Assembly: GCA_050260095.1 (NCBI GenBank)
Contig: JBLNBQ010000153.1
Location: 1-28,315 of the forward strand
DNA length: 28,315 nucleotides
Direction of reading: 5' to 3'
Source of the DNA: JBLNBQ01 sp050260095
Lineage (GTDB): Bacteria; Bacillota; UBA5301; DYFA01
A program made the translations under genes and the position numbers. A model generated the notes under the pieces. That model was not told the DNA's origin and searched no databases. It was given only the letters and a program-made list of their open reading frames with translations. Within the stretch, counting starts at the first letter, position 1. Each line of letters begins with the position of its first letter. Below, in pieces: positions 1 through 7,840 of this stretch.

Positions 1-2613
1 CAAAGCCTCGGGCAGTTTCTCCGGAACCTTGCCGCCCGCCTGCGCCATCTCCGGCCGGCCCCCGCCACCCCCGCCGACGAGGGCGGCCGCCGCCTTGACG
101 ACGTTGCCGGCGTGCACTCCCCGCTTCACTGCAGCGGGCGAAGCCATGACCAGGATGAGCGCCCGTCCCTCTCCGCCGGAGCCGAGCACCACGACGCCCT
201 CCCCGACCTTCTGCCGGAGCTGGTCGCCCATCTCCCGGAGCGCCTCGGGCGCAAGCCCGGGAACCACGCCGGAGACCACCTTGAGGCCGCCGATCTCCTT
301 GGCCTGCGCCACGAGCGCGTCGGCCTCGCCCCCCGCGAGGCGGGCCCTTAGGCGGTCGAGTTCCTGCGCCTGTTCCTGCCGTTCGCTGAGCAGCTTCTCG
401 AGCCGCTCGAGCAACAGTTCGGGCGGAACCTTGAGGCGCGCCGCCGCAGCATGCACCAACTCGTCCTGATCCGTCAGGTACCTCTCCGCGCCCTCCCCGG
501 TCGTCGCCTCGATGCGGCGCACCCCTGCGGCGACGCCGCCCTCCGCCAGAATCTTGAAGAAACCGAGTTCGCCCGTATGGCGGACGTGGGTGCCGCCGCA
601 GAGTTCCTGGCTGAAGTCGCCCATCTTGACCACCCGGACGTCCTTGCCGTACTTCTCGCCGAAGAGCGCCACCGCGCCCGCCGCCTCCGCCTCCTCGCGG
701 CCCATCACCGTGGTCGTGACCGGCAGGTTCTCACGGATGCGCGCGTTGACCAGGCGCTCCACCGTCCGCAGTTGCTCGGGAGTCACCGGCGCGAAGTGGT
801 TGAAGTCGAAGCGGAGCCGCTCGGGCGCCACCAGCGACCCGGCCTGCGTGGCGTGTTCACCGAGGGTCAGCCGGAGCGCCCGGTGCAACAAGTGGGTCGC
901 GCTGTGGTTGCGGGCGGTGGCTAGGCGCCGCGCCTCATCGACGGCGGTGGTGACCTCCTCGCCCACCCGCAGCCGCCCGGCAGTCACCCGGCCGCGGTGG
1001 ACGACGAGCCCCTCCACCGGACGGAATACGCCTTCCACCAGCAGACGCCCGGCGAGCGTCTCGACGAGGCCGTGGTCTGAGGTCTGGCCGCCGCTCTCGG
1101 CGTAGAAGGGCGTCTCGCTGAGCACGACCTCCACTTCGGCGCCCTCCGAAGCCTCCGAAACCTCTTCCTCCTGCTGGACCAGGGCCAGGATCTTTGCTTT
1201 CCCGGCCAGGGCCTCGTAGCCGGTGAAGAGCGTGGGCACGCCGCCCTCCTCGGAGAGACGCGAGGCAAGACGGGCGTAGAAGGCCGAACTCACGTCGAGA
1301 TAGGCCCCGCCCGTGCGGGCCGCCCGGGCCCGTTCCCGCTGCGCCTGCAGCGCCGCCTGGAAGCCCTCCTCGTCGACCGTAAACCCCTGCTCCTCGGCGA
1401 TCTCCTTGGTCACCTCGAACGGGAAACCGTAGGTGTCATAGAGCCGGAAGGCGTCCTCGCCGGCGAGACGCCGCTCCTTTTGGGCCTCGGGACGGGCCGT
1501 CAGCTCCGCCAGGATCGTCATGCCCTGCTCCAGCGTCGCCTGGAAGCGCTCCTCCTCCTTGCGTAGGGTGCCGAGGATGCTCTCCCGCTTCTCGACCAGG
1601 TCGGGGTATGCGCCGCCCATCTGGTCGATCACGACCTGCGCCACCTCCGGCATGAATGAACCCTCGAGCCCCAGCCGGCGACCGTAGCGGATGGCCCGCC
1701 GGAGGAGCCGCCGCATGACGTAGCCGCGCCCCTCGTTGCCCGGCAGGATGCCGTCCTTGGCCATGAAGGTCACGCTCCGGGTGTGCTCGGCGAGAACCCT
1801 GAGCGCCGTGTCGTCCTCGGGGGAGGCGCCGTAAACCTTCCCCGACATGTCGCGGACCTTGTCCAGGATGGGCCGGAAGATGTCGGTCTCGAACACGTTG
1901 TCGACTCCCTGCATCACCACGGCCAAGCGCTCCAGGCCCATGCCAGTGTCGATCGACTTCTTCTCGAGCGGGTGGTACTCCCCCGCTTCATCCTTGTGGA
2001 ACTGGATGAAGACCAGGTTCCAGATCTCCAGGAACCGGTCGCAGCTGCAGGCGGGGCCGCAGTCGGGCGAGCCGCAGCCGTACTTTTCGCCCCGGTCGAC
2101 GTAGATCTCGGAGCACGGGCCGCACGGCCCCACCCCGATCTCCCAGAAGTTATCCTCCTTACCCAGCCGGACGATGCGCTCGGCCGGCACCCCCGCCTTC
2201 TCCTGCCAGAGCTGGGCCGCCTCGTCGTCGTCCAGGTAGATGCTGACCCACAAGCGCTCCGGGTCGAAACCGAGTTTCTTCGTGACGAACTCCCAGGCCC
2301 AACCGATCGCTTCAGCCTTGAAGTAGTCGCCGAACGAGAAGTTGCCGAGCATCTCGAAAAAGGTGCAATGGCGCGCCGTCTTCCCCACCCGCTCGATGTC
2401 GGGGGTGCGGATACAGGGTTGGCAGGTCGTGACCCGGGTATAGGGCGGTTTGGCGGTGCCGAGGAAGTACGGCTTGAAGGGGACCATGCCGGCTCCCGTC
2501 AGAAGCAGGGTGGGATCGTTCTTGGGGACCAGGGACGCGCCGGGCAGGCGCTGGTGGCCCTGGCTTTCGAAATAGGAAAGGAACATCTCGCGCAGCGCGT
2601 TGGCGGAAGTCAC
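1..2613 (-). CDS. alaS: Alanyl-tRNA synthetase, C-terminus cut by window edge
   Basis: Charges tRNA-Ala with alanine and clears mischarged Ser/Gly through its editing domain; cytoplasmic class II synthetase. The frame runs 871 codons from a GTG at 2613 to the window edge. Bacterial AlaRS is usually about 870-880 residues, so only the last few residues are missing. The N-terminal aminoacylation core is present (TGAGMVPFKP and the PCGPCSEIY region). The editing-domain zinc motif HSATH (H570, H574) and the later CGGTH (C672, H676) are intact. A Gly-rich stretch near the C-terminus is typical of the oligomerisation (C-Ala) domain. The start is supported by AGGGG about 7 bases upstream and by a consensus promoter only about 25 bases further up. 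That leaves no room for a T-box leader, so alanine-responsive T-box control is not seen here. Confidence 0.98.
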   Translation of the reverse strand, partial: MTSANALREMFLSYFESQGHQRLPGASLVPKNDPTLLLTGAGMVPFKPYFLGTAKPPYTRVTTCQPCIRTPDIERVGKTARHCTFFEMLGNFSFGDYFKAEAIGWAWEFVTKKLGFDPERLWVSIYLDDDEAAQLWQEKAGVPAERIVRLGKEDNFWEIGVGPCGPCSEIYVDRGEKYGCGSPDCGPACSCDRFLEIWNLVFIQFHKDEAGEYHPLEKKSIDTGMGLERLAVVMQGVDNVFETDIFRPILDKVRDMSGKVYGASPEDDTALRVLAEHTRSVTFMAKDGILPGNEGRGYVMRRLLRRAIRYGRRLGLEGSFMPEVAQVVIDQMGGAYPDLVEKRESILGTLRKEEERFQATLEQGMTILAELTARPEAQKERRLAGEDAFRLYDTYGFPFEVTKEIAEEQGFTVDEEGFQAALQAQRERARAARTGGAYLDVSSAFYARLASRLSEEGGVPTLFTGYEALAGKAKILALVQQEEEVSEASEGAEVEVVLSETPFYAESGGQTSDHGLVETLAGRLLVEGVFRPVEGLVVHRGRVTAGRLRVGEEVTTAVDEARRLATARNHSATHLLHRALRLTLGEHATQAGSLVAPERLRFDFNHFAPVTPEQLRTVERLVNARIRENLPVTTTVMGREEAEAAGAVALFGEKYGKDVRVVKMGDFSQELCGGTHVRHTGELGFFKILAEGGVAAGVRRIEATTGEGAERYLTDQDELVHAAAARLKVPPELLLERLEKLLSERQEQAQELDRLRARLAGGEADALVAQAKEIGGLKVVSGVVPGLAPEALREMGDQLRQKVGEGVVVLGSGGEGRALILVMASPAAVKRGVHAGNVVKAAAALVGGGGGGRPEMAQAGGKVPEKLPEAL

Positions 2614-2643
2614 GGGCTTTCCCCTTTCTGGAAAATCACCTCA

Positions 2644-2673
2644 ATCATACAATGCCGCTTACAGGCTTGTCAA
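2644..2673 (-). promoter_or_regulatory. Sigma-A promoter of alaS
   Basis: On the minus strand, TTGACA (2668-2673) and TATGAT (2644-2649) are separated by 18 bases. This is a perfect -35 and a 5/6 -10. Transcription would start near 2637, giving a leader of about 25 nt that contains the ribosome site of alaS. This makes alaS its own transcription unit. Confidence 0.85.
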
Positions 2674-2689
2674 CGCTTCAGGCTGCGGC

Positions 2690-2713
2690 GGAAACGGCTC
2701 TAGGAGCGGTTCC
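2690..2713 (-). terminator. Imperfect hairpin between the permease gene and alaS
   Basis: On the minus strand a 4 bp stem, one mismatch and a further 5 bp close a three-base loop (CTA) about 20 bases past the permease stop. No T-run follows. It could be a weak or factor-assisted terminator ahead of the alaS promoter. The structure is visible, but the function is a guess. Confidence 0.3.
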
Positions 2714-2730
2714 AGACCCTGTGACCCGGC

Positions 2731-3783
2731 TCAGTCGGGCGCGGTGGCCCGCTCCCCGAAGAGCCACCGGGCGGCGTGAGCGAGCAGGACCCGGGCCACG
2801 GCCGCGGCCGGGACCCCGAGCACCATGCCGACCACGCCGAAGAGTTGGCCGCCGGCCAGCAGCACGAAGATCACCACGAGCGGGTGCAGGCCCACCCGGT
2901 GTCCCATGATGCGCGGCACCAGCACCCCCCCTTCGACCTGGTGGATCACGAAGAAGAGGACGATCACGTAGACTCCGGTCAAGGTGGACCGGGCGAAGCC
3001 CAGCACTGCGGCGGGAACCAGCCCGATGAGCGGGCCGAAGTACGGTATAATGTCGGTGATCCCCGCGACCAGGCCGATCAGAAGGGAATACGGGATGCCG
3101 AGCAGGGCCAACCCGGCCCAGGTGCCCAGCCCGACGAAGCAGGAGATGAGCAGTTGGCCACGCAGGTAGCCGCCGAGCACGGCGTTGACCTCATGGAAGA
3201 GCGCCCTGAGTTCCTCCCGGCCGGTCGCCGGCCAGAGCGCCAGCACCCGGCGGCGCCAGCGCGGCAGGTCGTGGCTGGCGTAGAAGGCGATGACCGGGGC
3301 GAGCAGCAACAGGGCTGCTTTCGAGAAGAGGGAGAGAGTGGCGACCACGACGTACCGGCCGGCCTGGGCCGCCCAGCGCTGGAGTTCGGCGGCCAACCCC
3401 GTGAGCGTGGCGCTGGCGAGCGCCGGCAGCCGTTGGTTGCGCCCCGACGAGAGGAGGCGTTGCGCCAGGATCCGCAACTCGGCGGCCCGCTCCGGCACAC
3501 TCCTTAAGATGCGATTGGTCTCGGCGGCCAGAATGGGCCAGAGATAGACGATGCTCACCCAGACGACCGCGGCCAAGCCCGCGTAGATCACGATCAGGGC
3601 GACCAGTCGCGGCACTTGGCGCCGCTCCATCTGCTCGACCACCGGTTCGGTCAGGTAGACGAGGAAGAGACCGGCGGCGAACGGCAAAAGCACACCCCGC
3701 ACCAGAAACAGCAGCCACAGGAGGCCGGCCAGGCCCAGCGTGAGGATGATCCCGAGCCGCAGGTGCCGGCTGACGGGGGACAC
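2731..3783 (-). CDS. AI-2E family (UPF0118) permease
   Basis: A polytopic membrane protein of 350 residues, the usual length for the AI-2E/YdiK/PerM family. Family members have been linked to autoinducer-2 export, Na+/H+ exchange or unknown transport, so the substrate here is unknown. Hydrophobic segments lie at about residues 10-45 and 60-90, then a cluster from about 150 to the C-terminus. The central soluble stretch and the late glycine/proline-rich region (GLVAGITDIIPYFGP) are family hallmarks. The GTG start at 3783 is preceded by GGGG about 6 bases upstream, inside the last codons of the preceding gene, so the two are closely coupled. B. subtilis also carries a member of this family (yrrI) beside alaS, so the position is ancestral. 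Confidence 0.9.
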   Translation of the reverse strand: MSPVSRHLRLGIILTLGLAGLLWLLFLVRGVLLPFAAGLFLVYLTEPVVEQMERRQVPRLVALIVIYAGLAAVVWVSIVYLWPILAAETNRILRSVPERAAELRILAQRLLSSGRNQRLPALASATLTGLAAELQRWAAQAGRYVVVATLSLFSKAALLLLAPVIAFYASHDLPRWRRRVLALWPATGREELRALFHEVNAVLGGYLRGQLLISCFVGLGTWAGLALLGIPYSLLIGLVAGITDIIPYFGPLIGLVPAAVLGFARSTLTGVYVIVLFFVIHQVEGGVLVPRIMGHRVGLHPLVVIFVLLAGGQLFGVVGMVLGVPAAAVARVLLAHAARWLFGERATAPD

Positions 3784-3786
3784 TTC

Positions 3787-4044
3787 CTACCCCTTGGTCA
3801 ACCGGTGAGCGGTGTGCGCCAGGGTCCTTAGGGTTTTCCGTTTGCGAAAGATGCGCCGCCCCACCCGCACGGCGCCCTGAACGTCGCGCACCTGACGTCC
3901 CCAGGCTTTGACCGCCTCGCGACCCACCTCCCCCACCAGCGCCAGCCCGCGCTCCTGCTTGCGCCGGCTGCTGCGGCGCCAGAGGAGATAGGCTGCTCCG
4001 CCGGCCAACGAGCCAAGAAGAAGCCCGCGCCAGAGATGCCGCAC
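3787..4044 (-). CDS. Small single-pass membrane protein with basic tail
   Basis: An 85-residue protein that I do not recognise by name. It has one N-terminal membrane segment (residues about 6-22, GLLLGSLAGGAAYLLW), then a strongly basic stretch (RRSSRRKQ) and an amphipathic Arg/Lys-rich helix to the end. By the positive-inside rule the tail should be cytoplasmic. The layout resembles YtxH-type small membrane proteins, but the resemblance is architectural only. I chose the GTG at 4044 because AGGGG sits 6 bases upstream. An open frame continues further upstream to 4191 but overlaps the preceding gene and has no ribosome site. It lies between another small membrane protein and the AI-2E permease, probably co-transcribed with both. 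Confidence 0.6.
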   Translation of the reverse strand: MRHLWRGLLLGSLAGGAAYLLWRRSSRRKQERGLALVGEVGREAVKAWGRQVRDVQGAVRVGRRIFRKRKTLRTLAHTAHRLTKG

Positions 4045-4078
4045 ATAGATCCCCTTTCCTGCGAATCCTCGACGGCGG

Positions 4079-4369
4079 TCAGCGTTGCGGCGAAACCCGG
4101 CTCGGGAACCCCAAGTCGGCCAAGCCTTCCTGCAACTGCCTTGTGGCGCCCGCGTCCGTGAGCCGCCTCGTCCGCAGGGCAGCCGGGTCAAGGCGCACGG
4201 TCGCCTCCAACTGCCGCACCACCGGCGCCACCAGGTTGAGCCGGTAGAGCCCCCGCAGGCTCCGCCAGTTGACCGCTGCCATGACCAGGGTCACCCCCCC
4301 CACGACGGCCAGCGCCGTGACCAGAACCCTGCGCCAGGGAAAGCGCGCCCGGCGACGCCCGTACCGCAT
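4079..4369 (-). CDS. Small single-pass membrane protein, unknown function
   Basis: A 96-residue protein. A basic N-terminus (about 13 residues, many Arg) precedes one membrane segment at about residues 14-33 (VLVTALAVVGGVTLVMAAV). A soluble C-terminal part of about 60 residues, rich in Arg, Leu and Ala, follows. No family motif is visible. The ATG at 4369 has GGTGAG 5 bases upstream. That ribosome site is half of a small perfect inverted repeat (4378-4383 with 4387-4392), so it could be partly masked in the mRNA. The gene follows mnmA by 43 bases and is probably the next cistron of that operon or of a separate small membrane-protein group with the gene downstream. Confidence 0.65.
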   Translation of the reverse strand: MRYGRRRARFPWRRVLVTALAVVGGVTLVMAAVNWRSLRGLYRLNLVAPVVRQLEATVRLDPAALRTRRLTDAGATRQLQEGLADLGFPSRVSPQR

Positions 4370-4412
4370 GATGTCTCACCGCCTGCGGCGGTAGTATGCC
4401 CTGGCTGGACCG

Positions 4413-5540
4413 TCAGAAAACTTCCGCGATGGTGCCGCCGCCCAAGACGAGATCCCCCTGGTAGAACACGACGGCCTGCCCGGGGGTGATGGCGCGCTGC
4501 GGCTCTGTGAAAGAGAGCCGTACCTCGTCCTCTCCGAGCGGCTGCAGGGTGGCGGGGGCCGGCGGGACGCGGTACCGGATCTTGGCTTCGACGCTCAGCG
4601 GCGCCTGGGGCGGCGGCACCGAAACCCAGTTGACCTGGATCGCCCGCAGCTCCCGGCGATAGAGCGCCTCCGCGGGACCAACGATCACGGCGTTGCGGCG
4701 CGGCTCGAGGGCCACCACGAAATGGGGGCCGCCCGGCAGGCCCAAACCCTTGCGCTGGCCGATGGTGTAGAACGGCAGGCCCTTGTGCCGCCCGACCTCC
4801 CGCCCCTCCTGGTCGAGGAAGGGTCCGGGCTCGATGGGCTGCCCGCCGTGTTCTTTCAGGAAGAGGCGGTAGTCGCCGTCCGTCACGAAGCAGATCTCCT
4901 GCGAGTCGGGCTTGGCCGCCACCGTCAGCCCTCGCTCGGCGGCGAGGCGCCGCACCTCGCTCTTCGTGAGGCCACCGAGCGGGAAAAGGGTTACGCCAAG
5001 TTGCTCCTGGGTCAGGTTGTACAGGACGTAGCTCTGATCCTTGCCCGGGTCGACGGCCTTGCTCAAGGTGTGGCGGCCGGTCTCGGGCGCCGCGCCCCGG
5101 CGGGCGTAGTGCCCCGTCGCCAGAAAGTCGGCGTCAAGTTCCCGGGCTTTCTGGAGCAGCGCCCGCCACTTGACGTCGCGGTTGCAGAGGATGCAGGGGT
5201 TCGGCGTCTGGCCGGCCAGGTAGGCCTGGCAAAACGGCTCGATGACGGTGTGGGTGAAGACTTCGCTGAAGTTCAGGACGTACCACCGGATGCCCAGCTT
5301 GAAGGCGGTCGCCCGGGCGTCTTCCACTGCCCCCAAACCGCAACAGCCCCCTTCCGGTGCCCCGCCGGGGAGTAAAGAGGGCCAGACCTTCATCGTGATG
5401 CCAATGCATTCGTAGCCCTGCTCCGCCAGCAGCGCGGCGGTGACGGCCGAGTCAACCCCGCCGCTCATGGCCACCACCACCCGCGGGCGGCGAACCCGGC
5501 CGCGGGGGCCGGCGGGCGGAGGGCCGCTTCTCTCCGTCAT
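4413..5540 (-). CDS. mnmA: tRNA-specific 2-thiouridylase MnmA
   Basis: Adds sulfur to U34 of tRNA-Lys, -Glu and -Gln, using ATP to adenylate the uridine and a Cys persulfide as sulfur donor. At 375 residues it has the full family length. The PP-loop SGGVDS is at residues 26-31. The catalytic Cys pair is in place: C116 in the NPCILC motif and C217 in SQEICFV. It starts 4 bases after the IscU-like gene, which follows the cysteine desulfurase, so the sulfur supply chain IscS to MnmA is encoded in one operon. The ATG at 5540 lies 10 bases after GGGG. The first 20 residues are a Pro/Arg-rich extension beyond the usual start, so initiation at one of the GTG codons just before the PP-loop is also possible. 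Confidence 0.96.
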   Translation of the reverse strand: MTERSGPPPAGPRGRVRRPRVVVAMSGGVDSAVTAALLAEQGYECIGITMKVWPSLLPGGAPEGGCCGLGAVEDARATAFKLGIRWYVLNFSEVFTHTVIEPFCQAYLAGQTPNPCILCNRDVKWRALLQKARELDADFLATGHYARRGAAPETGRHTLSKAVDPGKDQSYVLYNLTQEQLGVTLFPLGGLTKSEVRRLAAERGLTVAAKPDSQEICFVTDGDYRLFLKEHGGQPIEPGPFLDQEGREVGRHKGLPFYTIGQRKGLGLPGGPHFVVALEPRRNAVIVGPAEALYRRELRAIQVNWVSVPPPQAPLSVEAKIRYRVPPAPATLQPLGEDEVRLSFTEPQRAITPGQAVVFYQGDLVLGGGTIAEVF

Positions 5541-5544
5541 GCGG

Positions 5545-6036
5545 TCAGCGCCCCTTGGGCCCCTCCAGCTGCACAGCGGCAGGGCCGCACCCCTGGCACC
5601 CTTCCCCGGCCTCCTCGCAGCAGTCGTGGCCGTGCCCGTGGCTCTTGACCGCGAACCCGGCCGGCGCCCCGCCGTGCTTGGCGTAATAGTCTTCGATCGC
5701 CCGGTGCAGCGCGTCGGCCGCCAGGTTGGAGCAGTGCATCTTCACCGGGGGCAGCCCGTCGAGCGCCTCCGCCACGGCCTGGTTGCTGACCTCGAGCGCC
5801 TCTTCGAGCGTCTTGCCGAGCACCATCTCGCAGACCATGTCGCTGGTGGCGATGGCGGCCCCGCAGCCGAACGTCTTGAAACGGATGTCGGAGATACGAC
5901 CGTCATCGACCTTGAGATATATCTTCATGATGTCACCGCAGGTCGGGTTCCCTTCCTGGCCGACCCCGTCGGCCCCGGGGATCTCCCCTGCGAACTTGGG
6001 GTTGCTGAAGTGGGCCATCACCTTGTCCGAGTACAC
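5545..6036 (-). CDS. iscU: Fe-S cluster assembly scaffold IscU/NifU N-terminal type
   Basis: Scaffold on which Fe-S clusters are assembled with sulfur from the adjacent cysteine desulfurase. The three ligand Cys are C33 (PTCGD, with D35), C58 (FGCGAA) and C102 (HCS). The 44-residue spacing from C58 to C102 is that of IscU/NifU; Bacillus SufU carries an insertion there. The LPPVK motif recognised by the HscA chaperone in Isc systems is present at 95-99. The core ends near residue 128. After it comes an unusual tail of about 35 residues rich in His and Cys (H133, H135, H137, C139, C140, C147, C150), which could bind metal. The GTG start at 6036 has AAGGAG 8-9 bases upstream. The gene lies between iscS and mnmA. 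Confidence 0.93.
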   Translation of the reverse strand: MYSDKVMAHFSNPKFAGEIPGADGVGQEGNPTCGDIMKIYLKVDDGRISDIRFKTFGCGAAIATSDMVCEMVLGKTLEEALEVSNQAVAEALDGLPPVKMHCSNLAADALHRAIEDYYAKHGGAPAGFAVKSHGHGHDCCEEAGEGCQGCGPAAVQLEGPKGR

Positions 6037-6071
6037 GCTGTCCGTCTCCTTCCCCGCCTTGCCCGGCCCGG

Positions 6072-7238
6072 TCAGATTCTGCCTTCCGCCAGCGGCGACA
6101 TAGCCCGGAGCTTCTCGACGATCCCCGGCAATGTCTCCAGCACGTAGTCGATGTCCTCTTGCGTATTGTCGCGCCCAAGGGTCATCCGGAGGGACCCGTG
6201 GGCGATCTCATGGCTGATCCCCATCGCCAGCAGCACGTGGGACGGTTCGAGCGCGCCCGACGTGCAGGCCGACCCCGACGAGGCGGCGATCCCCTGCAGG
6301 TCCAGGTTGAGCAGGAGCGATTCGCCCTCGACGAACTCGAAGCAGAGGCTGGCGTTGTTGGGCAGCCGGTTCGTGGGGTGCCCGTTGTACTTCACCCGGG
6401 GAATACGCTCCATGACTCCCTTGACCAGCCGGTCGCGCATCTCCGCCAGGGCCTTTGCCCGCGGGGCGAGCCCGTCCATCGCGATCTCGATGGCTTTCCC
6501 CAGGCCCACGATTCCCGGCACGTTTTCCGTGCCGGCCCGGCGCTTTCGTTCCTGTCCACCACCGTGGATCAACTGGCTGAACCTGACGCCCCGCCTGGCG
6601 TAAAGGACGCCCACGCCCTTCGGGCCGTAAAGCTTGTGGGCTGAGAGGGAAAGCAGGTCGACGCCGAGTTCGTCGACGTTGATGGGGATGGACCCCACCG
6701 CCTGCACCGCGTCGGTGTGGAAAGTCACGTTGTGTTCCCGGGCGATCCGCCCGATCTCCGCGATCGGCTCGATGGTGCCGACCTCGTTGTTGGCCGTCAT
6801 GATGGTGATGAGGGTGGTCTTCGGAGTGATGGCCTTGCGCACGTCGTCCGGATCGATCATGCCGTACTGGTCCACCGGCACGTACGTGATCTCAAAGCCG
6901 AGTTCTCCCAGGCAGCCGCAGGCGTCGAGGACTGCATGGTGTTCGATGGCGGAAGTGATGATGTGGTTGCCCTTGTTCCGGTTGGCCAGGGCCACGCCCT
7001 TGATCGCCGTGTTGTCCGCCTCCGAACCGCCGCCCGTGAAGATGATCTCCTGGGGCAGGGCGCCGAGGCTCCGCGCCACTTTCTCCCTCGCTTCCTCCAT
7101 CGCCTGACGGGCTTCCCGTCCCCAGCCGTAGATGCTCGACGGGTTGCCGAACCGCTCGGTGAAGTAGGGCAACATCGCCTCCACCACCGCCGGAGCGGTT
7201 GGGGTCGTCGCCGCGTGATCAAGGTAGACGTGCCGCAT
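6072..7238 (-). CDS. iscS: Cysteine desulfurase IscS/NifS type
   Basis: PLP enzyme that removes sulfur from cysteine as a protein-bound persulfide and passes it to IscU for Fe-S clusters and to MnmA for tRNA thiolation. At 388 residues it is a group I desulfurase. The PLP lysine is K202 (SLSAHKLYGPKG) and the mobile-loop nucleophile is C325 (SSGSACTSG), with the long loop typical of group I. The N-terminus MRHVYLDHAATTP is canonical. I chose the ATG at 7238 because AAGGAGG stands 9 bases upstream; the frame is open 33 bases further but without a ribosome site. It follows the Rrf2 regulator gene by 42 bases. Confidence 0.97.
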   Translation of the reverse strand: MRHVYLDHAATTPTAPAVVEAMLPYFTERFGNPSSIYGWGREARQAMEEAREKVARSLGALPQEIIFTGGGSEADNTAIKGVALANRNKGNHIITSAIEHHAVLDACGCLGELGFEITYVPVDQYGMIDPDDVRKAITPKTTLITIMTANNEVGTIEPIAEIGRIAREHNVTFHTDAVQAVGSIPINVDELGVDLLSLSAHKLYGPKGVGVLYARRGVRFSQLIHGGGQERKRRAGTENVPGIVGLGKAIEIAMDGLAPRAKALAEMRDRLVKGVMERIPRVKYNGHPTNRLPNNASLCFEFVEGESLLLNLDLQGIAASSGSACTSGALEPSHVLLAMGISHEIAHGSLRMTLGRDNTQEDIDYVLETLPGIVEKLRAMSPLAEGRI

Positions 7239-7280
7239 CAAACGTTCCCTCCTTGCCGTGGGTTCGCCCACGTTCTAAGG

Positions 7281-7733
7281 CTAGATGTAGTACATGTGCC
7301 GGGAGGCGGTGCCCGACCGGCGGCGGGCGTCCTCCGCCAGTTCGGCTAGGTTCATCGCGTCGAGCGCCTCCACCATCGCGTCGCGCAGGCGGCGCCAGAC
7401 GATGTAAGTCACGCACTGGTCGACCCGGTCGCACGGTGTCGCGCCCCGCTCGTCGACGCACTCCACCGGGGCGATGGGCCCCTCCAGCGCGCGGATGATG
7501 TCGCCGGCGGTTATGTTTCCGGGATCCCGGGCCAGCGAGTAGCCGCCCTGCGCCCCGCGCACGCTCCCGACCAGCCCCGCCTTGCGCAACGCCCCCATGA
7601 GCTGCTCCAGATAGTGTTCCGAGATGCCCTGGCGTTCAGCCACGGCCTTCAGCGGCACAGGGCCTTCGCCAGCGTGCATGGCCAGGTCGATCATGGCTTT
7701 CAGCCCATAACGGCCGCGGGTGGAAAGGCGCAC
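7281..7733 (-). CDS. iscR: Rrf2 family regulator, IscR-like with cluster Cys
   Basis: Winged-helix transcription factor of 150 residues, the first gene of the Fe-S/thiolation operon. The N-terminal helix-turn-helix (MRLSTRGRYGLKAM to about residue 65, with the wing GAQGGYSL) is that of the Rrf2 family. Three Cys in the sensing loop, C92, C101 and C107, have spacing close to the C92/C98/C104 [2Fe-2S] ligands of E. coli IscR. This points to an Fe-S-sensing IscR-type protein rather than B. subtilis CymR, which senses cysteine through CysK. The GTG start at 7733 has a G-run 7 bases upstream. A candidate operator lies in its own leader (7775-7799), consistent with autoregulation. The three-Cys ligand set is seen; cluster binding is inferred. 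Confidence 0.88.
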   Translation of the reverse strand: MRLSTRGRYGLKAMIDLAMHAGEGPVPLKAVAERQGISEHYLEQLMGALRKAGLVGSVRGAQGGYSLARDPGNITAGDIIRALEGPIAPVECVDERGATPCDRVDQCVTYIVWRRLRDAMVEALDAMNLAELAEDARRRSGTASRHMYYI

Positions 7734-7774
7734 CCGGTTTCCCCCCGGTCACGGGACCGCACGCTCTCGCCGCC

Positions 7775-7799
7775 AATCCCGAGTAAACTAATAGGAATT
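7775..7799 (-). promoter_or_regulatory. Candidate Rrf2/IscR operator
   Basis: A 25-base imperfect palindrome (8 of 12 half-site positions match), flanked by AATtCC and its partner GGgATT with an A/T-rich centre. It begins about 5 bases after the predicted transcription start of the regulator gene. Its length matches the 25-base IscR/Rrf2 site class. Binding by the encoded regulator is inferred from position. Confidence 0.45.
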
Positions 7800-7810
7800 C
7801 ATCTAACCCT

Positions 7811-7840
7811 ATGGTAGCATTCCCGGCGACTGCCTGTCAA
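7811..7840 (-). promoter_or_regulatory. Promoter of the iscR-iscS-iscU-mnmA operon
   Basis: On the minus strand, a perfect -35 TTGACA (7835-7840) is followed after 18 bases by TACCAT (7811-7816), with an extended -10 element TGC just before it. The promoter begins at the base after the rarA stop codon. The predicted start is near 7804, with a leader of about 70 nt carrying the candidate operator. Confidence 0.8.

Noticed and set aside
2614..2730. Possible T-box leader for alaS
   Set aside because: The promoter leaves only about 25 nt of leader, and no T-box or specifier motif is present. The leaders of hisS and aspS also lack T-box sequence.
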